DNA of 64,000 nt from Algivirga pacifica (GTDB lineage: Bacteria > Bacteroidota > Bacteroidia > Cytophagales > Flammeovirgaceae): contig NZ_BAABJX010000033.1 in assembly GCF_039543525.1 (NCBI RefSeq), positions 62,001 through 126,000 on the forward strand. Direction: 5' to 3'. Below the pieces are notes generated by a model. The model saw only the letters and a list, made by a program, of their open reading frames with translations, searched no databases and was not told where the DNA came from. The position numbers and the translations under genes were made by a program. Below are positions 42,108-51,133 of the stretch, piece after piece. Each line of letters begins with the position of its first letter. The first letter of the stretch is position 1.

Positions 42108-43877
42108 ATGATGATTAAGCAATCTTACCAGATGCTGTCCCGTATCCAACAACAGCTTCCTTTTGAGCACCAGATATTAAACCTTCTATTAATTATTGAA
42201 ATCGTCCTTTGTAACGTTTGTTCCATTGTACTTATGCTTGTGGGAGAAGAACGCATGGCGATTTACGCACTAATCACGGGAGAAGTATTGTTTCTCTTCG
42301 TATTTTACACCAGTTTTCACCTGAAAAGATATACCCTTTCTCTCTTTCTATTATTTACCTTCAACTATGCCATTTGTATAGCACTTTGGTTCTCTTCTGC
42401 AGGCTTGGATGGCCCTGTGATCATGGAGTTTTTATTCCTACAGTTACTCATCAACTTATTAGCTTCGCACAAGTATTACCTATGGAATATAGCAATCCCC
42501 ATTATAGTGATCGGCTTATTAATTTTAATCAGTAATGAATACCCTCATCTACTGATACCTTATACCTCCAAAATCTCACGAGAATCTGATCTTATTCTTA
42601 CAAGCCTTATAGGAATTTTACTCTTTGGGACCACCATTCCACAGTTCAAAAAAAGAATGGAGTGGAAAAAAGAAAAATTGGCCGAGAATCTAGAAGCATT
42701 AACTGAGAGTAATTTACGCTATGAACGATTACTGGAAGGTATAAAAGGTTCCTTTTTTTTAAAGCATGAGACACTCACAAGAGAAATCATTTACCTAAGC
42801 CCTTCCGCTGACACCTTATTAGGATACCCTTATGAGTACCTCAAAAAACACTTCTACAATATTGTCTTGGAGAGTCCTGAAAACCGGCAAGCTATTGCTG
42901 AACGTAACAGACAACTCAAGTTATCCAAGGAAGCACATTATGAATTAATCGTCCAGCATGGAAATGGCAAGCAAGCACACCTCCTGATTCAGGAATCTAT
43001 TGACTACAACACCAAAGGAGAGGCTATAGGATACAGTACATTGGCTGAAGACATCACCTCCAGAAAAATTTCTGAACAAATCTCAGAGGAAGCATTGAGA
43101 AAAGAGCAAACGCTCAACCAACAAAAGGAAAACTTTATCCTTACCATGTCTCATCAATTTAAGACACCCCTTACGGTGATTAAATCTACCAATATACTGC
43201 TAGAAAAAATCTTTCAGTCTCATATCCCCTCTTCTGAGCAAACTCAATTCACTAAATTAATCACACGTCAACAAGCCGGAATCGCTGAGATACAACATTT
43301 ACTCAATTCCCTTCTGGAGCACAAAGAAATGGAACACGACAGTTTTGCGTTTTCGCCGGTATGGACAGACTTGTGGGACACTTTACAAGATGTCATAAAA
43401 CTATTCAAGCACCCCTTGTCCGAACAGCACCGTATTGACCTGCAATGCAATAAACTAAAACATCTAAGACAACCTGTTTACCACGACCCAAAGCTAGTGC
43501 GACATATCCTCAACAATATCATTTCCAACGCACTAAAGTACTCTAATAGCAATATTCATATTTCATTATCGTATGCCCGAGACCATGCAATCATACAGGT
43601 ACAGGACTATGGAGTTGGTATCCCCACAAAGGATATGGAGCAACTCTATCACCCTTTTTTCAGGGCTACAAACGTACAACATACTAAAGGCTCAGGGCTT
43701 GGTCTCAGCATTGCCAAAAGTCTTATCGAATTACATAAAGGGAAAATCCATATCGAAAGCTCCACTGATATTGGTACCATTGTCACACTGGAGTTCCCTA
43801 TACATGCCTTGGTATCCAATAATAGCGAGATTACTTTACCTGCAAACACTCCCGTTTCTACCCCTAACAAACTCTGA
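42108..43877 (+). CDS. Membrane PAS-domain sensor histidine kinase
   Basis: A 589-residue kinase. Residues ~20-185 contain about six membrane helices, with no large periplasmic domain, so it may sense something in or near the membrane. A PAS domain follows (~200-310), then a HisKA domain with phosphoacceptor His349 in M-S-H-Q-F-K-T-P-L. The HATPase domain has the N box (L-N-N-I-I-S-N-A-L-K-Y-S), G1 (D-Y-G-V-G-I-P) and G2 (G-S-G-L-G-L-S-I-A-K). No receiver domain is attached and no response regulator is adjacent, so it is an orphan kinase. ATG 42111 is an equally good start. It ends two bases before a fold-back repeat. Confidence 0.88.
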   Translation: MMIKQSYQMLSRIQQQLPFEHQILNLLLIIEIVLCNVCSIVLMLVGEERMAIYALITGEVLFLFVFYTSFHLKRYTLSLFLLFTFNYAICIALWFSSAGLDGPVIMEFLFLQLLINLLASHKYYLWNIAIPIIVIGLLILISNEYPHLLIPYTSKISRESDLILTSLIGILLFGTTIPQFKKRMEWKKEKLAENLEALTESNLRYERLLEGIKGSFFLKHETLTREIIYLSPSADTLLGYPYEYLKKHFYNIVLESPENRQAIAERNRQLKLSKEAHYELIVQHGNGKQAHLLIQESIDYNTKGEAIGYSTLAEDITSRKISEQISEEALRKEQTLNQQKENFILTMSHQFKTPLTVIKSTNILLEKIFQSHIPSSEQTQFTKLITRQQAGIAEIQHLLNSLLEHKEMEHDSFAFSPVWTDLWDTLQDVIKLFKHPLSEQHRIDLQCNKLKHLRQPVYHDPKLVRHILNNIISNALKYSNSNIHISLSYARDHAIIQVQDYGVGIPTKDMEQLYHPFFRATNVQHTKGSGLGLSIAKSLIELHKGKIHIESSTDIGTIVTLEFPIHALVSNNSEITLPANTPVSTPNKL

Positions 43878-43878
43878 T

Positions 43879-44022
43879 GTTCATATTGTTTAGGTGAGCT
43901 TCGCTCGTTCATGATGTTTAGGTGAAAATAATTGGGTTATACTTTATCAATGAGCAAAGCTCATATAAACAATATTAACAAAAAACTCAACTAAACAATA
44001 TGAACGAGCGAAGCTCACCTAA
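43879..44022. repeat. Fold-back element with 36-bp inverted arms
   Basis: 43890-43925 and 43987-44022 are inverted copies over 36 bases with three mismatches. Each arm holds the hairpin GAGC-TTC-GCTC; between them is a further hairpin TGAGC-AAA-GCTCA (43951-43963). It is a relative of 36442-36647 and lies directly after the kinase stop. Confidence 0.8.
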
Positions 44023-44071
44023 CATACGCCGTGTAGCGGGATGAACAATTATGAAACTCTACAGGGAAATA

Positions 44072-44148
44072 GTTGTTTTTTAAGGAGAGTAATGAGACCT
44101 TTGCGGTAATTGTGAAAGCACCAACTCTTTACGGTTGATGCTTTTTTT
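44072..44148 (+). promoter_or_regulatory. Leader with promoter and attenuator-like hairpin upstream of ABC-F gene
   Basis: GTTG (44072-44075), 20 bases, then GACCTTTG (44096-44103) resembles a promoter. Just beyond, AAAGCAcCAAC (44115-44125) pairs with GTTGaTGCTTT (44134-44144) with one mismatch, followed by T7, 37 bases before the ABC-F start. No gene precedes it, so it may be an attenuator. Confidence 0.5.
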
Positions 44149-44184
44149 ATGAAAGTATATTCTGAACATAAATATAGATAAACA

Positions 44185-45807
44185 GTGATTAGCATTTCAA
44201 ACCTTACCCTGCAATTTGGCAAAAGGGTACTCTTCGAGGACGTAAATCTCAAGTTCCTACACGGCAACTGCTACGGCGTTATTGGTGCCAATGGTGCTGG
44301 AAAATCTACTTTCCTGAAACTATTGTCAGGTGACGTTGACCCCAACAAAGGGAGCATTGCATTGGAGCCTGGAAAACGTATGGCTGTACTGAAACAGGAT
44401 CACTTTGAGTTTGACGAGTTTGAGGTAATGCAAACGGTGATCATGGGACATAAGCGCCTATGGGACATCATGCAAGAGAAGGATGCTTTGTATGCCAAGC
44501 CAGACTTTTCTGAGGAAGACGGTATCAAGGCTTCAGAACTAGAGGCTGAGTTTGCAGATATGGAAGGCTGGAACGCAGAAACTGATGCCGCTGAACTTCT
44601 TAGTAACCTGGGTGTAAAAGAAGATTTGCACTACAGTAAAATGGAAGATATCAGTAATGAACTTAAGGTAAGGATCTTGTTGGCGCAGGCACTGTTTGGT
44701 AACCCTGACATTCTGGTACTCGATGAGCCTACCAACGACTTGGACATCAAAACGATTTCTTGGTTGGAGGACTTCTTGCTAGATTTCAGAAATACCGTAA
44801 TTGTCGTTTCTCACGACCGTCACTTCCTGGATACGGTATGTACTCACGTCTGTGATATTGACTTCGGTAAAATCAACCTATTTACAGGTAACTACTCTTT
44901 CTGGTACCACTCTTCTCAATTGGCACTTAAGCAACGTGCTGACAAGAACAAGAAGATGGAAGACAAGCGTAAGGAACTTCAGGAATTCATTTCCCGATTC
45001 AGCGCCAACGCTGCCAAGTCCAAGCAAGCAACCAGCCGTAGAAAGCTATTGGATAAAATGGACCTGGAAGAAATCAAGCCTTCCACCAGAAGATACCCTG
45101 CCATTATCTTTGAGCAAGAGCGTGAAGCAGGAAACCAAATTCTACACATCGAAGGACTGACCAAGTCAGTTGACGGGCAAGTATTATTCAAAGACCTTAA
45201 TGTCAATGTGAATAGAGGAGACAAGATCGCCTTTATCTCCAAGAACAGTTTAGCTTTGACTACCTTGTTTGAGATCCTGAACGGAAAGGAACAAGCTGAT
45301 GCTGGAGAATTTAACTTTGGTACTACAATCACTACAGCTTACCTTCCAAACGAAAACCATGAGTTTTTCCAGGAGGATATCTCCCTTGTGGACTGGTTGA
45401 GACAGTATGCTATGACAGAGGAAGAGAAGGACGAAGTTTACGTTCGTGGATTCCTAGGAAAAATGCTATTCTCTGGAGAAGAAGCAACAAAGAGTGCTAA
45501 AGTATTGTCTGGTGGAGAGAAAGTACGTTGTATGCTATCACGTATGATGTTGGCCAAAGCGAACTTACTCATGATGGATGAGCCAACCAACCACCTTGAC
45601 CTAGAGTCGATTTCATCATTGAACAACTCGATGACAGACTTCCCTGGTACGCTTCTATTCACTTCACATGACCACACGATCGTTCAAACGGCTGCTACTC
45701 GTATCATTGAGTTTGGCCCTAATGGCATGATCGATAAATTGATGGATTATGATGATTATCTAGCGGACAAAGAGATACAAGAGCAGGTAGCTGCACTTTA
45801 TAATTAA
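44185..45807 (+). CDS. ABC-F ATPase (YbiT-like)
   Basis: A 540-residue soluble protein with two ABC ATPase domains and a linker, the ABC-F layout; such proteins act on ribosomes. NBD1 has a normal Walker A (G-A-N-G-A-G-K-S-T, 34-42) but a degenerate signature (I-S-N-E-L, 156-160). NBD2 has a degenerate Walker A (S-K-N-S-L-A-L-T-T, 352-360, no invariant Lys) but an intact L-S-G-G-E (441-445). One composite ATP site is therefore canonical and the other lacks both motifs. D-E-P-T-N-D-L-D and D-E-P-T-N-H-L-D Walker B segments are present. Overall similarity is to E. coli YbiT. The start is GTG. Its leader carries an attenuator-like hairpin. Confidence 0.9.
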   Translation: MISISNLTLQFGKRVLFEDVNLKFLHGNCYGVIGANGAGKSTFLKLLSGDVDPNKGSIALEPGKRMAVLKQDHFEFDEFEVMQTVIMGHKRLWDIMQEKDALYAKPDFSEEDGIKASELEAEFADMEGWNAETDAAELLSNLGVKEDLHYSKMEDISNELKVRILLAQALFGNPDILVLDEPTNDLDIKTISWLEDFLLDFRNTVIVVSHDRHFLDTVCTHVCDIDFGKINLFTGNYSFWYHSSQLALKQRADKNKKMEDKRKELQEFISRFSANAAKSKQATSRRKLLDKMDLEEIKPSTRRYPAIIFEQEREAGNQILHIEGLTKSVDGQVLFKDLNVNVNRGDKIAFISKNSLALTTLFEILNGKEQADAGEFNFGTTITTAYLPNENHEFFQEDISLVDWLRQYAMTEEEKDEVYVRGFLGKMLFSGEEATKSAKVLSGGEKVRCMLSRMMLAKANLLMMDEPTNHLDLESISSLNNSMTDFPGTLLFTSHDHTIVQTAATRIIEFGPNGMIDKLMDYDDYLADKEIQEQVAALYN

Positions 45808-45820
45808 TTATCAGTGATAT

Positions 45821-45872
45821 AGTGATGAGTTATGGTTTTACCAACTCATAACTCATCACTTTTTTAACTCAT
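45821..45872. repeat. CTCATCA/CTCATAA heptamer hairpin, convergent terminator
   Basis: AGTGATGAGTTATG (45821-45834) pairs perfectly with CATAACTCATCACT (45847-45860) and is followed by T6, then further CTCATCA and CTCATTT units. It lies between the convergent ABC-F and reductase genes. Confidence 0.8.
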
Positions 45873-45875
45873 CAC

Positions 45876-46409
45876 TCATTTAACAAAATGGTTTTGGACA
45901 ATCGCGTCCAAAAATACCTCACTCCCCACACAGCGAAACTTCAAAGGAGATGATAGCTCTCCAAACAAGGAAAAACCTCCTCCTAACAAGACTGGTATCG
46001 TCGTGATAATCATATCATCAATCAGGTCTTCCTTCAGAAAACTTTGAATTGTTTTCCCTCCATCAATGTATAAGGTTCCATACCCTTGTTCATGAATAGT
46101 ATTTAGTACTTCTGCCAATGTACCTTTGACCAAATGCACCTTATCCCGGTATTTTTCAGGAATCTCTGTCAGAGAGTTACTTAGCACAAAAACTGGCTTC
46201 TGATATGGCCAATCTATTCCAAAGCTGCAAACCGTTTCAAAGGTTACTCTTCCCATTACAATAGCATCAATTTCTCCCATAAACTTGGTGTAACCCATAT
46301 CAAGATTATCTGGATTAGGGATCGCATGCAGCCAATCCAATCCTCCGTCTTTGTCTGCAATATATCCATCTAAACTTGTTGCGATAAAGACACGGTTGCG
46401 TTTTTCCAT
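45876..46409 (-). CDS. Dihydrofolate reductase/RibD C-terminal-like protein
   Basis: A 177-residue NADPH-dependent reductase-fold protein. The opening R-V-F-I-A-T-S-L-D-G-Y-I-A-D-K-D-G-G-L-D-W-L is the family signature, followed by A-I-V-M-G-R-V-T-F-E-T and a late D-G-G-K-T-I-Q-S-F-L. This group (pfam RibD_C) covers DHFR-like proteins of unclear substrate besides pyrimidine reductases of riboflavin synthesis. The size suggests a stand-alone small reductase. Convergent with the ABC-F gene. Confidence 0.85.
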   Translation of the reverse strand: MEKRNRVFIATSLDGYIADKDGGLDWLHAIPNPDNLDMGYTKFMGEIDAIVMGRVTFETVCSFGIDWPYQKPVFVLSNSLTEIPEKYRDKVHLVKGTLAEVLNTIHEQGYGTLYIDGGKTIQSFLKEDLIDDMIITTIPVLLGGGFSLFGELSSPLKFRCVGSEVFLDAIVQNHFVK

Positions 46410-46439
46410 TTTCTATTTTTTTTAGTGGTTGGTAATTAT

Positions 46440-46578
46440 AGCTTGTTTGGAATCCATATTTAAGGCGGCGTGCAACGTAGAAAACTTCTATAAATTGACT
46501 GAGAAAGTTCTGATTTGAGCCTAAGACCAGCTTCTGGGGGACACCCTTACTTTTTACTTTTTACCTTTTACCTTTTAC
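46440..46578. repeat. AGCTTGTTTG remnant followed by TTTTTAC/CTTTTAC heptamers
   Basis: 46441-46497 matches 14191-14235 at both ends, with extra bases in between. After a G-rich piece (GGGGGACACCC) come four heptamers TTTTTAC, TTTTTAC, CTTTTAC, CTTTTAC (46551-46578), abutting the patatin stop. The order G-rich piece then TTTTACC-like heptamers repeats that at 4428-4481. Confidence 0.6.
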
Positions 46579-46579
46579 C

Positions 46580-47416
46580 TCATTCTTTATCTGCCTCCAC
46601 TACATCCTGCATAGTCTTTTGATCTCTTAGGGTCATCAAGCGATCCATGTTGAAATTACGGGTAAGCTGATAAATCACTTCTTCTGCAGACTCATACCCT
46701 ATTTCATAAAGCTCCTGTGCTTTCTGAAAATCAAAGGCTCCAAAATGAGATGCTTTCTCTGGCTCGATGACAAGATCACAGGTGGCGAGTCGATTTCTAA
46801 CAGTTTGCCATACTGCCAGACGATAACAGCGCTCTGCAATAGATTTAACTCCACGCACTTCTTCCATAGGGATTACGGCATTAACGAACACTCCTATCAC
46901 CCTTTTACAAGAATCAAATAAAGGCTCTACAGGCATGTTATTCGTCAACCCTCCATCCACATAGGTAACACCATTGATGTATTGAGGCTGAATGATCACA
47001 GGGATGGAAGCTGATGCGACCACATACTGAAATAAAGGTCCTTCATTATAAATCTCATGATGTCCCGTATTCATATTCGTCACACAGACATTCATGGGCT
47101 TTTCTAGTGCTGAGAAGTCATCCTTGCCAATATACTCTTCTAAAATACCATATAGTGCATCCAGGCTGAGCCCTCCCAAACGCCTCAAGTTAATAGAAAA
47201 AAGGTTGCCAAATCGTTTGTCTTTAGCCAGGGATAAGATCTCTTTAGGCTTATAGCCTGCACAATAAAAGGTTCCTATAATGGAGCCCATACTGGAACCT
47301 GAGACCATGTCCACACCAATGCCGTAATCATCCAGGGCTTGCAATACTCCTATATGGGCCAATCCTCTGGCGCCTCCCCCACTGAGGGCTACGCCATTAT
47401 TATATTGTTTGTGCAT
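46580..47416 (-). CDS. Patatin-like phospholipase
   Basis: A 278-residue cytoplasmic patatin-family hydrolase acting on acyl lipids. The oxyanion-hole motif is G-G-G-A-R-G (13-18), the nucleophile Ser42 lies in G-S-S-M-G (40-44), and the catalytic Asp is in Y-V-D-G-G-L-T near 160. No signal peptide or extra domain is seen. The length is typical of the small bacterial group (RssA-like). It is in the same direction as the carbonic anhydrase gene upstream, with a 99-base gap. Confidence 0.92.
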   Translation of the reverse strand: MHKQYNNGVALSGGGARGLAHIGVLQALDDYGIGVDMVSGSSMGSIIGTFYCAGYKPKEILSLAKDKRFGNLFSINLRRLGGLSLDALYGILEEYIGKDDFSALEKPMNVCVTNMNTGHHEIYNEGPLFQYVVASASIPVIIQPQYINGVTYVDGGLTNNMPVEPLFDSCKRVIGVFVNAVIPMEEVRGVKSIAERCYRLAVWQTVRNRLATCDLVIEPEKASHFGAFDFQKAQELYEIGYESAEEVIYQLTRNFNMDRLMTLRDQKTMQDVVEADKE

Positions 47417-47515
47417 GTATTAATTAGGTTATTTAGGTTAGAATGTTAATGAATATAAAAAAAATGAGGAATTTCTCCATTCATTTCACGCTCTTAAATA
47501 GATAACCCAATCTCA

Positions 47516-48148
47516 CTATACAATCTTATAGATCTCCTGAATCTCTTGCAACTTCTTCTTAAAGTCAATATTGAGATCTTTCAATACCCCATCAGCCACA
47601 CCGTATACCCAGCCATGCACGGTAGGGAAACCTGTATTCCCATAAGATTTTTGTACAAAAGCTGTTTTTAAGACATTCGTCACTTGCTCTTCTACATTCA
47701 GCTCTACCAAACGATTATAACGGGCATACTCATCTGTAATTTCATTCAGTTCATCTTTACGCAAACGATACACATCCCGAATATGACGTAACCACCCATT
47801 CAACTGCCCCAAATCCTCCTGTAACATTGCTGCCTTCACACCTCCACAACCATAATGCCCACAGACCACGACATATTTTACCTTCAGGTGTTCCACGGCA
47901 TACTGTATCACTGCCTGTACATTTGCATCGGTATTGATGACCAGGTTCGCAATATTTCTATGTACAAAGACATCTCCAGGCTCTACCCCCATGATATCGT
48001 TGGCAGGCACACGACTATCTGAGCAACCAATGAATAAAAAGTCCGGATTTTGCTCCTTTGCCAGTTTCTTAAAAAAGTCTTTATCTTTTTCCAGCTTACT
48101 CTCTATCCATTTTTTATTATTCTCAAATACTTCGCTATAACGATCCAT
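47516..48148 (-). CDS. Beta-class carbonic anhydrase
   Basis: From ATG 48148 this is a 210-residue zinc enzyme that interconverts CO2 and bicarbonate. The zinc ligands are C42 (in G-C-S-D-S-R, with D44 and R46 as the catalytic dyad), H98 and C101 (in C-G-H-Y-G-C-G-G). The length and the W-x-x-x-x-x-L-x-K-D-K-D-F-F N-terminus match the common bacterial form. A longer frame to 48253 contains a Cys/His-rich segment unlike the family and overlaps the leader, so I reject it. It supplies bicarbonate to carboxylases. Confidence 0.94.
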   Translation of the reverse strand: MDRYSEVFENNKKWIESKLEKDKDFFKKLAKEQNPDFLFIGCSDSRVPANDIMGVEPGDVFVHRNIANLVINTDANVQAVIQYAVEHLKVKYVVVCGHYGCGGVKAAMLQEDLGQLNGWLRHIRDVYRLRKDELNEITDEYARYNRLVELNVEEQVTNVLKTAFVQKSYGNTGFPTVHGWVYGVADGVLKDLNIDFKKKLQEIQEIYKIV

Positions 48149-48262
48149 AAGTATTGTTTTTTTATCAATTAAGTGGTTATTTCTTGATAGAGCCTGTTGT
48201 ACACACATAATAATAATACAGCTTCGATCTGATATTTCCCAACAAAAACCCACTATCCTATC

Positions 48263-48916
48263 ATGACCTTTTACGCTTTCTTCGGCCTTATTTTCATTGG
48301 CCTTTTTCCATTCTTAGCAGCTGCACAGGATAGTACCTACCAACATACTTCTTTTGAAAAAGGGATGTGGATCTCAGGTTTATCAGGAAGCATTCAGTCG
48401 GGTTCCACTACGGACAAAAATTCCAATACGCTTATCAGCAACCAGTTTACCTTTCAGAGTCAAAGTGCCTACTTCTTTGCCAATCGTCTTGCCATTGGAT
48501 GGAACATCTCTGGAAGTGGTGTAAACAACAATGATGGGCAACACCAAGAAAATTCTATTTTTGCTCTAGGCCCCTATAGTCGATATTACTTACATCAAAA
48601 CCCTTATGGAGGTATGTTTGCCGAGCTAGGTGCTCAATACGTAACACTCAGCGATCGGAGAACTTCCTTAGGATCTTCCATCTCATTAAATGAAATTTCT
48701 CGCCTAAGGGGGTTTGGCTTCATCACGGGTATAGGGTATACTTACTTACTCCATAAAGGCATTGGCTTTGACATTCGCATGATGTATCAAGGAGCCTGGA
48801 TGCGTGGAGACAGAACCAATCTAGACAATGAAGAAAGGGAAAACCTAAAGGCCTATGTAGGGCAAATTCTATTTCAGTTTGGATTCACGATCTTTATTAA
48901 TGAGTTTTTCTTCTAA
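48263..48916 (+). CDS. Outer-membrane beta-barrel protein
   Basis: A 217-residue protein with a signal peptide (hydrophobic to about residue 19, A-A-A-Q), then alternating amphipathic strands (G-M-W-I-S-G-L-S-G-S-I-Q-S-G) and a C-terminal aromatic residue pattern ending E-F-F-F, typical of outer-membrane barrels of 8-10 strands. It resembles the small OmpW/porin-like barrels of Bacteroidota, without a named family. The next gene, a BamA-like barrel, starts 23 bases after its stop, so the two are probably co-transcribed. Confidence 0.75.
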   Translation: MTFYAFFGLIFIGLFPFLAAAQDSTYQHTSFEKGMWISGLSGSIQSGSTTDKNSNTLISNQFTFQSQSAYFFANRLAIGWNISGSGVNNNDGQHQENSIFALGPYSRYYLHQNPYGGMFAELGAQYVTLSDRRTSLGSSISLNEISRLRGFGFITGIGYTYLLHKGIGFDIRMMYQGAWMRGDRTNLDNEERENLKAYVGQILFQFGFTIFINEFFF

Positions 48917-48938
48917 CCTCCCCCATTCCTACGCTACT

Positions 48939-50045
48939 ATGAAGAAATTTCTTATTCTCGCATTACTCTCCTTATACTGCTTAAATAGCTATGGACAGCA
49001 GAAATCTGGGGAACAACTGATCAAGAGTGATACCCTCTCTTTAAAGAAAGTACAACTACTGGCATTACCGATTCTTTTTTACACGCCAGAGACACAATTA
49101 GCTTTTGGTGCTGGAGCAGAAATATTTCTTCTCCGAAAGAAGAATCGTTACAATAGTCGTATTTCTTCCATTATGTTTGGGTTAATTTTCACTACTCAAA
49201 AACAAATCACCTTAGATGCTAAACCGGAAATCTATATACAAGACGGAAACTATCTGCTGGATATTGACTTCAAGTACAAAATATTCCCCAACTCCTTTTG
49301 GGGATTAGGAAATGACACGCCACAAGATGCTGAGGAAAGATATAATATGAAGTCCTTTGAGATACAAACTGCCTACCTCAAGCGACTCCCTCCCTATATG
49401 AATTTTGGCATAGAGTACATTTTTCAATCCCATGAAGTCACCGAAGTAGTAGAAAATGGGTTATTAGCCGCAGAAGACATTGTCGGGAATACCTCTATTC
49501 GAAATAGTGGATTTGGCTTTGTATTCAATCTGGATAATCGCAATTCTAACATTGTTCCTCAATCGGGGTATTTCCTAGAGTATAATGCACAGTTTTATAA
49601 TGAGTCTTTTGGCGCTGACACCAACTTCTACAAATATTATTTTGACTTACGAAAGTATTTCTCCCTAAACAAGAAAAGTGTCATTGCCCTACAGCTTTAC
49701 ACCGAGCTCTCTTTTGGCACGGTCCCTTTTCAATTAAAAGCATGGTATGGAGGAGCCGAAAGAGGTAGAGGATATTTCCGGGGACGCTTCATTGATAATC
49801 ACATGATCTTGACGCAAGCAGAGTATCGCTTTCGTTTCCTACCTCGTTGGGAAGTTACTGCTTTCGGCACGGCAGGAGAAGTAGCAGCACTCCCTAGCGA
49901 CTTTATAAGTGACTTGAAAGGCTCCTTAGGCGGTGGGCTACGCTTTCAGGTGAATAAAAAAAGCCCCACCCTTATACGATTGGATATAGGCTTCGGGCAA
50001 GAAGGAAACCAAGGTTTTTATATAGGAGTGAATGAAGTTTTCTAG
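48939..50045 (+). CDS. BamA/TamA-type surface antigen barrel without POTRA domains
   Basis: From ATG 48939 this is a 368-residue protein with a signal peptide (MKKFLILALLSLYCLNSYGQ, cleaved near Q20). The rest is a 16-strand-type barrel of the bacterial surface antigen (D15) family; the lid motif R-G-R-G-Y-F-R-G-R-F is the expected R-G-Y/F signature. The region before the barrel (about 40 residues) is too short for a POTRA domain, so it cannot recruit substrates as BamA does. The frame is open to 48879 upstream, overlapping the previous gene, but those residues lack signal character. Probably part of the two-gene unit with 48263. Confidence 0.8.
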   Translation: MKKFLILALLSLYCLNSYGQQKSGEQLIKSDTLSLKKVQLLALPILFYTPETQLAFGAGAEIFLLRKKNRYNSRISSIMFGLIFTTQKQITLDAKPEIYIQDGNYLLDIDFKYKIFPNSFWGLGNDTPQDAEERYNMKSFEIQTAYLKRLPPYMNFGIEYIFQSHEVTEVVENGLLAAEDIVGNTSIRNSGFGFVFNLDNRNSNIVPQSGYFLEYNAQFYNESFGADTNFYKYYFDLRKYFSLNKKSVIALQLYTELSFGTVPFQLKAWYGGAERGRGYFRGRFIDNHMILTQAEYRFRFLPRWEVTAFGTAGEVAALPSDFISDLKGSLGGGLRFQVNKKSPTLIRLDIGFGQEGNQGFYIGVNEVF

Positions 50046-50107
50046 CAGAAAGACAGGTATTAACAAATAGAATACCAGAATTCACCTGAAAGAATTATAA
50101 TTATTCC

Positions 50108-50115
50108 TATATTTG
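50108..50115 (+). promoter_or_regulatory. Candidate -7 box (TATATTTG) of the BASS gene
   Basis: TATATTTG fits TAnnTTTG 47 bases before the symporter start. A good -33 box is not visible. Confidence 0.4.
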
Positions 50116-50161
50116 TTAGCATTTTTTACTGAGGGAGAACGAACGAACAAACTACAGAACT

Positions 50162-51127
50162 ATGCTTGAATCACTTAAGGCGTTAGATACGCTACGCATA
50201 AATTTTTCAAATGATGGGGTCTTTTTGGTCAATACCATCTTGGCTTTTATCATGTTTGGAGTGGCATTGGAAATCAAGCCTAATCATTTCAAAACACTGA
50301 TCAAAAACCCTAAAGCTATGATTACGGGGATAGCATCACAGTTTTTGCTACTTCCATTTATCACTTTCTTATTGATCATGGCTTTCAATAGCTACATTAC
50401 GCCGTCCATTGCCTTAGGCATGTTATTGGTGGCATCTTGCCCGGGGGGTAATGTTTCTAACTTCATGACCAACTTAGCCAAAGGAAATACAGCGCTATCC
50501 GTAGGGCTTACTAGTGTAGCGAGTATTGGTGCTATTGCTCTAACACCATTAAACTTTGCTTTTTGGGGAGAGCTTTATAATGGATTTATCAGTAGCCAAA
50601 CCTCTGATCTTATCCGTCCTTTATCTATTGATGTGGTGCAGGTTTTCAAAACCATCATCCTCATCTTAGGTATTCCACTGTTTGCTGGATTATTGATCTC
50701 GGATCGTCTTCCAAAATTAACAGAGAAAATCATCAAGCCAATCAAAACAGCATCTGTTGTCATCTTCTTGGCCATTGTTGTGATTGGGTTTAGCAAAAAT
50801 ATCGATCTATTCCTTAATCATATTCACTACGTATTTATCATTGTCCTTATTCACAATGCAGTTTCTTTGCTTACTGGGTATGGCGTAAGTCGTTATATGG
50901 GATTGGAAACAAAGGATCGTCGTACGGTCACTATAGAAACTGGTATTCAGAACTCAGGACTAGGGCTAGCACTTTTATTCAATCCTGCAGTATTTCCAGA
51001 TTACCTTCCTATCGGGGGTATGATGTTTATTACTGGATGGTGGGGAATTTGGCATATTATCTCTGGACTAACGGTCGCAGGGCTATGGTCAAAGCTTTCT
51101 CCTATTAAAGAAAAAGTAGCCGCTTAA
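50162..51127 (+). CDS. Bile acid:sodium symporter family protein
   Basis: A 321-residue inner-membrane carrier of the BASS superfamily with nine to ten helices. The crossover motif region S-C-P-G-G-N-V-S-N-F-M-T-N-L-A-K-G-N near 96-113, and E-T-G-I-Q-N-S-G-L-G-L-A-L near 262-274, are the two sodium-site segments. Bacterial members move organic anions such as pantoate or keto acids, and bile acids are not implied. A heptamer repeat region separates it from the downstream acyltransferase. Substrate unknown. Confidence 0.88.
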   Translation: MLESLKALDTLRINFSNDGVFLVNTILAFIMFGVALEIKPNHFKTLIKNPKAMITGIASQFLLLPFITFLLIMAFNSYITPSIALGMLLVASCPGGNVSNFMTNLAKGNTALSVGLTSVASIGAIALTPLNFAFWGELYNGFISSQTSDLIRPLSIDVVQVFKTIILILGIPLFAGLLISDRLPKLTEKIIKPIKTASVVIFLAIVVIGFSKNIDLFLNHIHYVFIIVLIHNAVSLLTGYGVSRYMGLETKDRRTVTIETGIQNSGLGLALLFNPAVFPDYLPIGGMMFITGWWGIWHIISGLTVAGLWSKLSPIKEKVAA

Positions 51128-51133
51128 TTTTAC

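Noticed and set aside
44801..45160. 119-codon frame inside the ABC-F gene
   Set aside because: Same-strand alternative frame within a strongly conserved ATPase; no independent support.
48879..48938. Overlapping start for the BamA-like gene
   Set aside because: The extra 20 residues overlap the preceding gene, while the internal ATG at 48939 begins a textbook signal peptide.
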